In this document: one piece after another, positions 1 to 12,245 of the stretch | Layout of the letters: each line of letters opens with the position of its first letter | How positions within the stretch are numbered: the stretch's first letter is position 1 | The notes under the pieces: model-generated | Databases searched by the model: none | The model's input: only the letters and a program-made list of their open reading frames with translations | What the model was told of the DNA's origin: nothing | Source of the DNA: Seison nebaliae | Lineage: Eukaryota; Rotifera; Pararotatoria; Seisonacea; Seisonidae | Direction of reading: 5' to 3' | DNA length: 64,000 nt | NCBI GenBank assembly: GCA_023231475.1 | Contig: JALJEE010002349.1 | Location: 62,001-126,000, forward strand | Program-made: the position numbers and the translations under genes

Positions 1-135
1 ATGAAGTAGCAAAATTCTGTTGAACGATTTTCGAACAGAATTTAAATTATCGATGAAAAATCTTAAATTTTTTTTCTTAATTCCTCACAGTTCATTGTCA
101 GCTTCATTCATTTAATCAATCACTTACTTTACTAA

Positions 136-333
136 CTATCCATAATTGTCTTCATTTCTTCCACCATCAATCGTTACCGGATTGTGATATATTGGACGAG
201 GAAACGAGTGAGAACCAAAATAATCATTTAATGATTTAATACAAAAAATTTTATGGCGACTATTCTCCATTTCTTTCTTTTTCGCTCTAAGGTGTTTTTC
301 TTTCATTGTTTTTATTTTAATTTGAATCGACAA
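136..333 (-). CDS. candidate terminal exon, unknown protein
   Basis: A minus-strand open frame ends in a stop just after the residues NEDNYG. Its last ~35 residues are rich in Pro, Gly and aromatic residues (for example FPRPIYHNPVTIDGG), which looks more like real coding than the surrounding AT-rich sequence. There is no convincing upstream start; an in-frame ATG lies about ten codons in, and an exon joined at a CTTAG acceptor near position 290 is also possible. I do not recognise the family. The rest of 1-860 shows nothing else I can support. Confidence 0.2.
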   Translation of the reverse strand: MSIQIKIKTMKEKHLRAKKKEMENSRHKIFCIKSLNDYFGSHSFPRPIYHNPVTIDGGRNEDNYG

Positions 334-860
334 GAAAACTTATCTAGAATACTATCATCCATCTCAATAATTATTTAGGGAGAACAAGGTCAACCTAATA
401 ATAATTCGCCTCCAGGTTCCCCTATTACAAAACGCACTATATGCCATATCTCGAAGAATTCCAATTAAAAAGGATTGGTTGGATACATTGTATGTTGGAC
501 AACAATTCCTTCATTTGACATGTGTAACGATTATTAAAGAAATTTCATTTTATTATAATAAATTTTAATTTTCAATTTATTTATTTTGATTATCAAATTT
601 TAGTTCAATTCATATTGTTATTAAGAACTAATCTCGTTTATTATTGGAAATCGATTAAATTTTCTTTTTTAATCACTTAAATTAAATTGATGGAAAACAA
701 GTTCATAAGTCGTGTGAACATTGTCGTCAAAATTAGATAACAGTTATTACTATAGTTATAAGTAACTTGAAATTAATTTGAATGAATTAGGAAGAAAAAA
801 GAAAATGTAAAATATTTCAATTTAAATTTTAAGTTTCTTTCTAAAAAATTTTGACTAAAA

Positions 861-1724
861 ATGGTGAAATTGACGGAATTAATCGAAAAAAAGTTTTCTT
901 TTCTAGAATATTCTTCTCATCTGTGAACTGAAATTTTCAGATTAAAATTCTCTCAGACAAATGAAGAATTCACCGTTGAATTGCCTTTTGACGACATTCC
1001 AAAGAATGACTTAAAAATAAAATGTCGAACAGATCAAGTTTTTTCTGAAATTTCATTTTTCCATTACATAAATTCAATTAGATTGAAATTATTAATTTGG
1101 GAACGGAAGAACGAAAAATTTTAAAGTTGTGGGAAGAGATCGATCAATCGTCTGTGCAAATTGAAAAGACAGAAAAAGAAGTTTTTTTCTACAAATATTT
1201 AAAGTCTCGAAAATTCTCTCGAATCTTTCGACTATTAGGTGAAAATTAGTGGTAAAAAGAAAAGTGGTGGGTTATGGGAATCTTTAGAAAGTTTCATTTT
1301 GAATTCAAAACTCTATTAAATTGGATGAATTTTAAAAGAAACGAATACTGAAAAGGCCACTATAAAATCGATGGATTATGATAAATTCAATAAAATGGCA
1401 AAAGAGATAGAGAAGGAGGAAGAGACAGAAACAGGTGAAGGAGATGAAGCTTTGACAAAGTTTTTTTCTTCTTTTTTCGATTCTTTTAAAATTTTTGTTA
1501 AAGAATGTTTCGTAAAATTTATGCAGATGGATCTGATGAACAAAAGAAGGCAATTCTTAAATCATTTGTTAACAAGATTGTTTTGAAGATTTCTTGATAA
1601 TTTTCTAATTGTTTAGAGTGAGTCTGGTGGGACTGTTTTGAGCACAAATTGGAATGAAGTAAAGAATGATAAAGTGGAAGTGAAACCGCCAGATGGTATG
1701 GAATATAAAGAATGGGAGAAATAG
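861..1724 (+). CDS. SUGT1: SGT1-type CS-SGS co-chaperone
   Basis: Seven exons (861-892, 941-1037, 1082-1180, 1239-1290, 1339-1459, 1504-1567, 1617-1724) join in consistent phase to a protein of about 197 residues. The N-terminal half is a CS (p23-like) domain with [15 protein letters not shown] and [14 protein letters not shown]. The C-terminal half is an SGS domain with [17 protein letters not shown] and [14 protein letters not shown], ending in [12 protein letters not shown], the diagnostic SGT1 tail. As in the short insect protein there is no TPR region. Known SGT1 proteins work with HSP90 and act in SCF assembly and at kinetochores. The CS half also resembles NudC proteins, but the SGS tail settles the call. 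The start is the first ATG that splices in frame to the CS domain. CDK5RAP3 follows 164 bp downstream on the same strand. Confidence 0.85.
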
Positions 1725-1888
1725 TTTATTGTGGTAATTAATATGAATAATAATGAATGAAACAGAAATTTTATAAAATAAAATTTAAAACGAATTTTTT
1801 AATTTAAATTTTTTGGCTTTTACTCAAAATTTTTTAAATTATTTTCTTGTTTTTCTCGAAACAACAACATTTTCAACGTCAACATAAA

Positions 1889-3627
1889 ATGGATTGTGAA
1901 GTAATTGATTTGTTTCCTTCTGATATAATTGGTTTTAATTAAATTTAATGTAAAAATTTGAAATAAATTCTCCGAAAGAATTTCTCATTACTCGACGGTT
2001 CTGTGAGAGGAATTGGAGGAGGAATCTCCTTCCTCTCCAACAAACCATACGTGACTCCTTAATTGAATCGGAAGATAATGAGTTCATTAAACAATTACCA
2101 AAGAATACAAGTTCATTCTTTTGTCAGGACGAAATTATCTTGATGAAATTGACAGATATGGATTATTTCACTTGTGTGAAATTGAAGGATGCGATGTCGG
2201 CAGCTGATCGATCGATATTTGGTAATTCTATTGTAAAAGTAATAATTTTATAGAATTTTCAATAAAGAAATTTTCGTTTAGAAATGGAAGAAGATTGTTG
2301 AACGATATGAAGATAAATCATTAAATATCGGTTCGTTTTCATCGTTAAAAAGAATTAAATATCGAAATTATAAAATTAGTTGATTCGGCGAATAAACTTA
2401 TTCAAATTCTCAAACATGATATTCCATCATTAAAAAAGGAAATTAATTATATTGGTAAATATATTTCTGTTAGTTGGTTTTAAAATATATTTTAAACGAA
2501 CGATCTCTGAAAGGATATGGAAGATACGAAAAGATCGTCATCTAAACGACTTCACGAACATCAGAAACAATTGAGAGAATTATGTGAGAAATATTATATC
2601 GAAGTTCCAATTGAAAATTTGAATTTATTTAAATTAAATTTTTTTATTTTATAATTTTCAGAATGAAAATGTTTCAATTGATGAATTGAATGAGATGTTG
2701 AATAAAAATTGTATAAAATTAAATGATGTTATTCCGTTGGTTAGAAGATTGAACGATTCGTTGACATATCATTCCCAATACACTTCGTTCATGAATAGTG
2801 CCAATACAAGTCAACAAGAATTGTTTCCAATTATTCGATTTATTATCGAGAAGAAATCGAGTAAATTGCGAGAGATGTTGAAAGAGATCAATTCGGAAGA
2901 TTTCTTATCAGAAGACGAATATTATCGAAAAGATTTGAATGATTTATTATCGAATTTATCTCAAAATGACCAAATCGATTTTTCTACCGAATATGATTTC
3001 GCAGATATCGATAATAATTATGATGAAGAAGAAAATGGTGGTGGAAGTAAAGGAATAGAATTATCGATTTTCGAATGTCAGAAAGTTCGATGGATGTTCA
3101 TCAATGAACTTTATCGATTGAAAGCATTCTTTACAGTTCGTTCGAATGAAGCGAAGAAATCTGATCAATCTGTCATTCTTTGTGAGATGACACAAAATAT
3201 GCCGAAAAATATTGAACAATTCAAATCAGAAGAAATCGATAATTTCCTCTCAAACATTCAACAAATTTTCGATATTTTCAATGAGAATGAATATCTCTTC
3301 CAAATACTCAGTGATCCAAAAAAGTTTAAAACAAATTTCTCTAATTTAAATTTTAACAATAATTTCCATTTCATTTTTAGAACGTTTGATTCAATTTTTA
3401 AACAAATTGAACTTCATCGGAAACATATTGAGAAAGAGGAGAAACATATTGAGAATTATTCGAATGACATCACGAAGAAAAGTGAACAAATCGAAGAAAT
3501 TGAGAAACAGATAATATTCATTGAGCAACAGGGGAAAGGAGAACGAAAACGAATTGGGAAGTTGATGAGTAGTCAATTATTCCAAAATAAGATTGAAATC
3601 AATATTATGAGAGAACAAGAAGTTTAA
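1889..3627 (+). CDS. CDK5RAP3: CDK5RAP3 (UFM1 ligase complex adaptor)
   Basis: Six exons (1889-1931, 1979-2232, 2282-2330, 2380-2468, 2514-2603, 2662-3627). Diagnostic stretches against the human protein as remembered are the N-terminal LITRRFCERNW (human LVDRRHCSLKW), HDIPSLKKEI (human YEIPSLKKQI), a run ending CEKYYIENENV (human CKQYGITGENV), and a C-terminal coiled coil. The segment between PSLKK and the CEKYYI block has the same length as I recall for human, which fixes the exon 4 donor at GTTAGT. In other animals this protein joins UFL1 and DDRGK1 in UFMylation at the ER and ribosome. A Gly/acidic linker near residues 310-320 of the model replaces the WGDF-type repeats of vertebrates. 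No UFM1 partner lies in the window. Confidence 0.85.
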
Positions 3628-6600
3628 GAAAGACGAGGAAAAAATAATTATTAATAAATAATAATATATAAACAAAATAAATTATTATAATTTGAAATAA
3701 TTGAAAAATAAACATGTCGAATGATTTATTGAAATAAAAAGAATTTTAAAGATTTGTAAATGAAACGAATTTTTGAAATGTGACGAAAAGTATAATTCTT
3801 TATCGTATGGTTGGATTGATAATTAAAGAAAAACTTGAATAACCACTCATGAGAGACGATAAAAAAAAAGTGTTTCCTAATAAATTGTTTCGTTGTTCAT
3901 TTTCGTGATTTGCTTGTATGAATAAATATGAGCACATCCTTACGTATACTACGATCTCACTCTATTTATTCTATGAAAATGAAGAAAGGAGAAATGTATC
4001 ATAAATTGAATGTATCTTATCCATAATAACAAATGAACAGATACATCTTCCTACATCCATGTCTATTGAGATAGTGATGATGATGATTAATAATTAATAA
4101 ATAAATAGATGGATTGATAGATGGATATTCAGTTGTAATCATGGCTCGCTTCATTGCTTGTAATACATTGTTCCGTTGAACGGCCGAATTCCTTCCTTAC
4201 ATCGTCTCTCTCGATTGATTTCGATGTATTGATCCATATAAATCCATATAACGATAATATAAGAAACACTAAACACTGTTAATCATTTCAATAATTGTAA
4301 GAGAGCTCATTTACGGATCATCAATTTTAGACGTTTCATACACTTCGCCCGCCTTATCTTTCTTTTCACTCAAATATTTCAACGAAAAGAAAACTTATTT
4401 GAAAATTTGTTTTTCATTTTATGAAATTGTTTCTTCTTTTTTTCAAAGATTTTCTCTCACACAACAATTTTCGATTGGATTGGAATTAAACTTTCTCAAT
4501 ATCAATTGGAAATGTCAAAGAAAGTCATCATGAAATTCTTTCAAACAAATTACGGAGGAATCTCAATTAACGAATTGGATGGATTGTATACATGCAATAA
4601 TCCGAAAAAGAACTACGATGAACGTCAAAGAGAAAGTTAATTTTTGGATCTGATAAAAATTTTTGAATTAACAAAGAATTTCTCCCAAATTCAAATGAAT
4701 TCTGTCATAAAATGGAGAAAAGGAATTTATCAATTCAATAAGTTTTGATGAATGAATTTCATGTTAAAGATAATTATTCGATTACCAAGAATTTATCAAC
4801 GTCCCCAACAATGATAAGTATGTAACATTTATAATTGATGTGCATTAGAAAAATGACATCTCTCCATTCTCATCGTTGAGATATAGTAAAAAAAAAGTAT
4901 AAAAATATTATTGTTCCTATTTTCTTCGAACATTTCACTGTCTGCTTTATGTCGAAAAATGGATTATTGAACATTCTAAATATTCATTCATTCTTCATCT
5001 CCCTCAACAAATCGATCTGACTAGTCTTTTCTCGTTCTCGTTAATGACGGTGGAGATGTGGATAAGCGTTAAAGTCCCATATCGATAAATGAAAAAAGAG
5101 AAGATCAAATACTATCTCATCAGTTTGCATACTCAAATGACAAGAAATAAAGACGTATGAGACATAGTAATGGATAAACAATGACGATACAGATAACTTG
5201 AGTTCCGTCATTTATTCTTCTCGCAAACATGTCCAGTTTTGACATCAATTTTCTAGTTTAGATTTTCACCTAATATTCTGTTTCTTTTCCTCCTTCTTCT
5301 ATTTCATTTTCCCCAAAACTATAAAAGATTTCGTCTTAATCAAATCTCAACTAATTCTCTTCAATCATCATCTGATCCATAATACATTTTGGAAATTCAT
5401 TGAAATTTTAATAATAGAAACAAATTTGAATTTTTTAATACTTGAAATAAATAAAAAATTTATATGGTCATAAATTTTATGTAATTCAATTCGATTATTT
5501 GTAAGTTTTATTTAAATAATTTTTAAGTCAAATTAAAAAACGAACTTATCATTTTATGTATCGTCTATTAATTTAAAATAATATTAATATAGTTTAGAAT
5601 GATTCTATTCTAATATGAGAAATCATTGAGTAAAAATGAGATCGTTTCTTCTTGCCGGTAAGTTGAAGTCGGTAAAATGGTATATGGAGTAGGTAAGTTA
5701 CTCGATAGAGTCGAAGTAGAAAATCGTCTTCAGAGAGTTAAAAGGAGCCGTAATAAATTGAATGTAATTTTCATTATTTTTTCTCATCTTTTTCATCGTC
5801 GTGTTATAATTGAAGACAGGTCAGAGAGACAGAAGATTTTTTCCTTTTTCATCCATTCTCGTTAGAGATTCATTATACATCATTTAGAATGCAGATGAAA
5901 GATGACGAAAATATTGAAAATTCCTAATTTACCATTTGCCACATTATCGTCGGCAACTATGAATGCTTTCATCTGCGTGAACATAAAATAACTAAACTGT
6001 TCGGTGATTGGATTAATGGAAGTATATTCTTCTTTTCAATCTTATCTTGCGATCACCGATCGAAATTTGACAGAAGAAAATCACAGGCGTTCACTAATCG
6101 ATCACTCCTCTCCTCCGTTTTCTTTTATTCACATTTTTCACTTTCTTCTCTAAACAATTCTTTTTAGGTTTATTTTTTTCGCTTTCTTCTTTTGCTTCGA
6201 TGCAAATACTAAGAATTATGTAATTTAGACATTCTTTAAAACAAAACTCATTTTTTCCATGTTATTGTTCGCGATGACCAAAAATTTAAGGAATGGGACG
6301 AAGAAACGTTTCTCTTAATTCTCGTCTAGATTTAAATAATGAAATTTCATTTGTATCGAAAAAGAAGTAACACTGATAGTAGTCGAATGGCCTTTGATTA
6401 AGGATCAGAAAGACGTTGTCCCTCTACCATTGTGATGACGTCAAAGAATGAGTTTATATTCTCAAATGGAGAAGGTTTTCAATCAACTCTCCAAAAGTGT
6501 TATGGGAGGAAATAATAAGAATAATAATAAATGAGAAATTAAATTTGAATTAGTTGTAGTTGTAGCGGGAATTTGGATGTAAAGAAATCGTGATCAATTT

Positions 6601-7787
6601 CTTCACTGATTATTATGGAATGTATGGATAATGAAAAATTGATGGGATTGAAATTTGGATTCGATCTATCTATTGTTTCAATTCTCCCACGATCATTTTA
6701 GTGCAATGAATATAATTATGGAAAATAATTATATTTAAATGGTTTCGTATTGTATGATGATGAGAGGTATGGAGGGGAGGCATAGACAATAATATGGGGA
6801 AGATGGAAAGAATATGATAATCATTCGTCTTACTAACATGATTATTAGGAACGATAACAACAATAAGAAAATCGTTATTATTATCATCATCAGAAAGAAA
6901 AAATTAGAAGTTCTCTTTATGATGGAGACATCATTTTTTCCGTCGTTCACATTATCATTATTATGATCAATATTATCATCCTAGTAGAATATTGGTTACT
7001 CTGCCTTTTCGTAAACGCCATACGCTTCTTTCCGTTCATTATGTTTTATATCCTGAGGCGAAGTTATTTATAAGGAGAATATGTCTCTCCATCTCTTTCT
7101 AGTTAACATGATTTCTACGTATGTCTTCCTTTCCTTCATCCCATATAGCTGGTGTATAGTTTCATATTCAACCGTCGATGTTTGTAGTGTGGATGGATAA
7201 TGCATCATTTAAAAGAAAAAAACTTGCTATAGTCTCTCCGTTCATCGAATGAGATTGAATGGTTGGATATTTCGTTGACTATTTCGTTCGTTAGGGACAT
7301 CGTTTCCCGTTCCCATTGTCGACAACCATAATTACACGTCAGAATGAGAAAATGGATCGATGCTTTCTAATTAAAATTATTCACGTTCTATCTATTAGAT
7401 AGAATCTAATTGTAGTTTCGAGAGGAAACGATGTAGAAAGAATTGAATAATTGCAATTGTTAGAACTATATCCATCACGATTGCCTTCACTCCTTTTCAC
7501 GTCCACTACTTCCAAATGGTGTTCCCTTCCACTCTCCACCACACAGATGACGAGATATGTGTGAAAAAGGCATTTTCACTATCATTTCATTAATGCCCAT
7601 TTACTCATCGACATTATCTTCCTCCCTTCCAGCATTATTCGGTTTTAGAGAAGACCTCCCACTTCGAGACGAGAAAAGATTGATAGTGAATAGTTTGAGG
7701 AGAAATATTTAATATTTTTTAATAATTAATCATCAATAAATCTTTTAATTTATTCTTCCATTTTTTTTTCTTATCCACAAAATTAGA
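3628..7787. other. 4.2 kb without a supported gene
   Basis: No open frame looks coding. There are scattered short ORFs and ATT/ATC microsatellite-like tracts around 6820-6970. A possible first exon at 5636-5657 (reading MRSFLLA, then a strong GTAAGT donor) has no partner exon I can find. The stretch lies upstream of the first Pax gene and could hold its 5' UTR and enhancers. Confidence 0.4.
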
Positions 7788-10700
7788 ATGACGAACAATT
7801 CACTGGTTAAGGGAGAAAAGAGGTTGTTCGCCTCCAATTCTCATCAATACTATCGTGATAAAGAGTTGAATAACGCCTTCGAAACGAATCTGAATTGCAA
7901 ACAATTGAACTCTTCACTTAAAAATATTTATGAGGATGTTTATGATAACGAGTATGAAAATGGATTATCTGATTATCACATACCAACTAACGATAACACA
8001 ATTAATCCGATTGAGAATGATTTTGACGATTCGAATGATATCGTCGAGAATGAATTGATTCTCGACCATTTTGAAGAGAATTCGAGACATCGACGAACTG
8101 ACAGAAGTTCTGAGAGGAAAAGCGACAAAGAAATTTCAAAAATTTTATATGAAAATTCTGATGAAAGTGATAACGAATTTTCAAATGATTCAGGTACTTT
8201 TTTTTTCGAAAAAATCTCATTCTCATATTCTTAATCAGATAATGGTGGTATCAATCAACTTGGAGGTACGTTTGTTAATGGAAGACCATTGCCAGCGACG
8301 ACGAGAGAAAAGATCGTACAAATGTCTCGAGAAGGAACGAGACCATGTGACATTTCTCGATCGTTGAAAGTATCACACGGTTGTGTATCGAAAATTTTAG
8401 GAAGGTTCAAATTTTAAATTTTCATTTTTTTATATTGTTATTTATTTGTAGATTTTATGAGACGGGTTCTATTCAACCGGGTATCATTGGCGGTTCGAAA
8501 CCGAAAGTTGCGACGCCATTGGTAGTTGATGCCATTACTCGATATAAGTTCGAATGTCCCACCATGTTCGCTTGGGAAATTCGAGATAAATTGTTAAGAG
8601 ACAAAATTTGTAGTAAAGAAAAAGTGCCGAGTGTAAGCTCCATTAATCGGTTGGATGATTAATTCTCTTTGACGATAATTGACCAATGAAATTTTATCGC
8701 TTTTTTAGAATTGTACGAAATAAGGCGACGGAGACGACGAAAATTCCGGAGAATTCTTTAGATTATTCGGGCGAATCAATTCCCACGACGAAAGACGGTA
8801 ACAGTTAGATTTGAATTGTTTTTTAATTTTAATAATTTAATTGAATTAGAACATTTCCAAGAAGGGAAAATGAAAGGTCGTAAAGGTTGTGGTGGGAAGA
8901 TTGGAAAGCTTCGAAGAATGAAAAAGAAATATGAAAAGAATTATCATACAAATGAGAATGAAGACAATTTACCAATGACCAATAGCAAGAAGAATTATAA
9001 CAATAACAACAACAATGATTCTACTTATCCAACACCACCATCAATTTCGAATGGAAACATTCCAACGTCAACCATATCGAACAACTTTTATGGGAATTGT
9101 CTTGGCGATTCTTCAAATAATAATTTCAATTCGAATTCCATGTGCATCACTCCACCATCATCCCATTATGGTAAATATACGGATTATAATAATAACACTA
9201 ACAACAACAACACAAATAATAATTGTAATTCATTAGTATATTATAGGAAGGATCATTTGGGTGGAGGTAATGGAATTCCCGACGATCAATGTACACCCAC
9301 CAAATATTCAGTTTGTGATGACGGAAATTATATGATTGAAGATAACGAAAATTGCAATAACCTTCACAATAAGAAGATGATGAATAATACGACGAATTTG
9401 GTGAATAATACAGGAAATTTAGTCAGCACAATCTCATCGAACAATATGGAGAATTCGAATATAAATAATTGTTTAGAAAATTCGAAGGGAAACATTTCCA
9501 ACAATAACAACAACAACAATAATTTGATTTGTAAGTATGCGATAATTCCGTTGGGTGATGAATCGAAGATTTCGAAAAACGGACATGAAATTCGAATTGA
9601 ATTCAATAATAATGAAAATGAATTGATCGATAATATGAACAAGAGTTACGTCAATGGGAATGATAATGGAATTTATGTAGTTAATGCTGACGAGTTCAAT
9701 GCAATGAATCGGGAACATGAACAATTGTTGATTAGTCCAAATGGTCAGTCATTCGATAATGTTCATCATGGTCAATTGCCTCAAGGAGATAATATGCATA
9801 ATTATGAGAGTTATATGGGGAATAATATTACAATTTCGAATAATCATCAAAAACTTGATTCGAATTGTGAATCCGAACAACAACAACAACAACAATTGTC
9901 AATGAATGAGCTGATGGAACATGAGCTTAATATGAATGAACAAACTGATGGAAGACAAACGAATAATAATAATAATCTTCATCATTGTCATCATCAACAA
10001 CAAGTGGAATCGATGAATCATGACAACATTCCACAACAAACTATGCAAACCGATTTATCAGACGTTCAATTACAATTCCTTCAAAATGAGAATAGTCGAT
10101 TACAGACGTTCGAAGTGTCTGATACATTGAATAAGATCAATATGAATATTTCAATGACACAACAAGAATTAGAGAATGATCAATACCATCACATCAATTT
10201 CCCATGTCAAACGGATTATTTGATGTCCAATAAAGAACAAACGTCAAACACTTTGTTATACAACGAAAATGAAGACAATGTAGAAGATCATGAACAGCAA
10301 TTTATTTATCTACCTGATATGTCCACATTATCGAATGGTAATGATGTCAATCTTCAAATTGAATATAACTGGCAACAACAACAACAACAACAACAACAGC
10401 AACAACAACCAAGTAATTATGAGACTGAATCAAAAATCCAATTTCAACATTTTTCCCCATCAACCACTTCCTCCACTTATCCGATTAACAAGAGAATATC
10501 CTATCAAACTTATTTAGAGAATGCTAATTCATATCAACAACAACAACAACAACACCATCATCAACAGTATGATAATAAAAATTATTATGATATGGATGAG
10601 AAGATTGTTAGAGATAATTATCAGGAATATATTAATGAAAATGATAATTCGATAAATAATTCTTCATCAAACACATCGTCTAGAACGAAGATATCGTCCG

Positions 10701-11137
10701 AGAATGAACCATCAAATGAAGAGAAACATGATTTAATTCAAATCAACAATATGCCATTACCAAATACGACTAATTCGTTAGAACAATCTCATCATCAATG
10801 TCATTCATTCTCGATCGAGGAGAATAAATCGAATGTCTATCGATTATCCAAATCATTTTCATCCGAACATGTTAAGATGAATAATCGCTTGAATCATTAT
10901 TCCTCTGATGATGTCGCATTCGGTAATGATTTTGCTTCTTTTTCCAATTCGTCTTTACTCGAAGACAAAGCATTCATCGATACATCTCCATTTAATTTCA
11001 ATGACAATTTCGATTCAGTCAATTCAACAAACGAATACTCCAATTCTTATCATTCGTCCACGTACAAAAATAAGAAAAATGATTTCCAAGAAAATCCTTT
11101 GCCATCATTCGACACATTCGCCCAAACATTATTATGA
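7788..11137 (+). CDS. Pax2/5/8-type paired-domain transcription factor, copy 1
   Basis: Five exons (7788-8193, 8239-8404, 8452-8649, 8709-8797, 8850-11137) give about 1,048 residues. An acidic N-terminal extension of ~135 residues precedes a full paired domain that begins [18 protein letters not shown] and contains [29 protein letters not shown] and [12 protein letters not shown], ending [19 protein letters not shown] and [10 protein letters not shown] place it with Pax2/5/8 rather than Pax6 or Pox-neuro. After the domain there is a short basic segment and then ~700 residues of Asn/Gln/His-rich low complexity. I see no homeodomain and no octapeptide. The paired domain is split at the codons for GR|FYETG and NR|IVRN, exactly as in the neighbouring copy. 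Likely a nuclear DNA-binding developmental regulator. Confidence 0.88.
10374..10407 (+). repeat. CAA/CAG trinucleotide tract encoding poly-Gln
   Basis: A (CAA)n tract with a single CAG interruption lies inside the last exon of Pax copy 1 and encodes about eleven Gln. Shorter CAA tracts occur at about 9878-9896 and 10533-10552 in the same exon and at 12586-12602 in Pax copy 2. They are probably length-polymorphic. Confidence 0.8.
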
Positions 11138-12245
11138 CCCATTTCCCATTTTTACAAATCCATATTATTTTCGAGAATTTCATTTTATGATAATTTTTTT
11201 TATCACAATCCAAAAACACAACAACAACAATAACAACTTTGTTTTCCTATTCGACTTTATTAGGGCAAAGTTCTTGTTATTATGAACCTTATTTATATTT
11301 TCATTTACCTAACAAATTTACATTATTCCCATCCATAATTATGATCATGAATATAATTAAAGAAAATTAATGAGCATCTTTATTTCCATTATTCTTCTCG
11401 TCATTCCATTTTCATCTTCATTATCATTTTCCCTTAATAAATTATTATCACTTGAAAACATTCAATTATTCTTCCAACCGTACTTAATGAAGTTACATGC
11501 TCAATAACTCATTCATTGAACTTAGACTGAGATCGATGAGAGTAAAAAAATCGGAAAATATTAATAAAAATATTCATCCTCCAAAAGAAAAACTTTTTCC
11601 AAATCACACAAAAACAACTTCCAAAAACTACTAATATATCATCTTTACTCTCAAAAATAATTCCATTCAAATTCTATTCAGTTCAAGAAACGAACAATCT
11701 TCTCCAAATTCTTCCACTATCCAGTGTCTCAAACAAATCAAATTCTTCATCGGTTAGTTCCCAACTGATTCGTTAAAATACTTTCTCTTAACAACTCATT
11801 TGTGAATGGGAACGAAATAATTTCATTGAGTCACCATCGTATCGATGGTTCCAAATTAAACGTGTGAGATGCATTCTCAGATTGATGTTTTTATCACAAA
11901 AATTCCAAAATTTTCTTGCAAGAATATCGTTAGATCTCTAAGGAGATGGTTTGAGTAGAAAAATTCTCTATATTAAAGACGAAGAAAGAATTGTAGATTA
12001 ATTTCAATTTGTTTTATTAAGTTACTTCTGTTGTTGATTGAAAGAAATTTAATGGTGCCTGAAGTTCCAGTTGGATACCTTCCTTTATATTACTCTCCAA
12101 GACAATAATTTCATTTTGATTTCCGTAAACATTCGGATTGTCGATGATTCTCCACTTTTCATTTCATCTTTTCCTAATAATTTCGTTTTATTCGAATCAA
12201 TCACAAATAGAAATTTAGTTTTGGAAATTTTGAGGACAGTGTGAA
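11138..12245. other. intergenic spacer between the two Pax genes
   Basis: About 1.1 kb, AT-rich, with no coding-looking frame. It contains the 3' end of copy 1 and probably the promoter of copy 2. No clear motif is recognisable by eye. Confidence 0.4.

Noticed and set aside
861-1290. NudC-family identity for the CS domain
   Set aside because: The CS half does resemble NudC, but the in-phase C-terminal SGS domain with [10 protein letters not shown] is specific to SGT1.
4512-4640. 42-codon ORF starting MSKKVIMKFFQTNYGG
   Set aside because: Isolated, no family resemblance and no splice partner; expected by chance in 4 kb.
9364-9724. Two minus-strand open frames rich in Ile, Leu and Phe
   Set aside because: They are antisense shadows of the Asn-rich Pax exon; poly-AAT/AAC reads as Ile/Val/Leu on the other strand.
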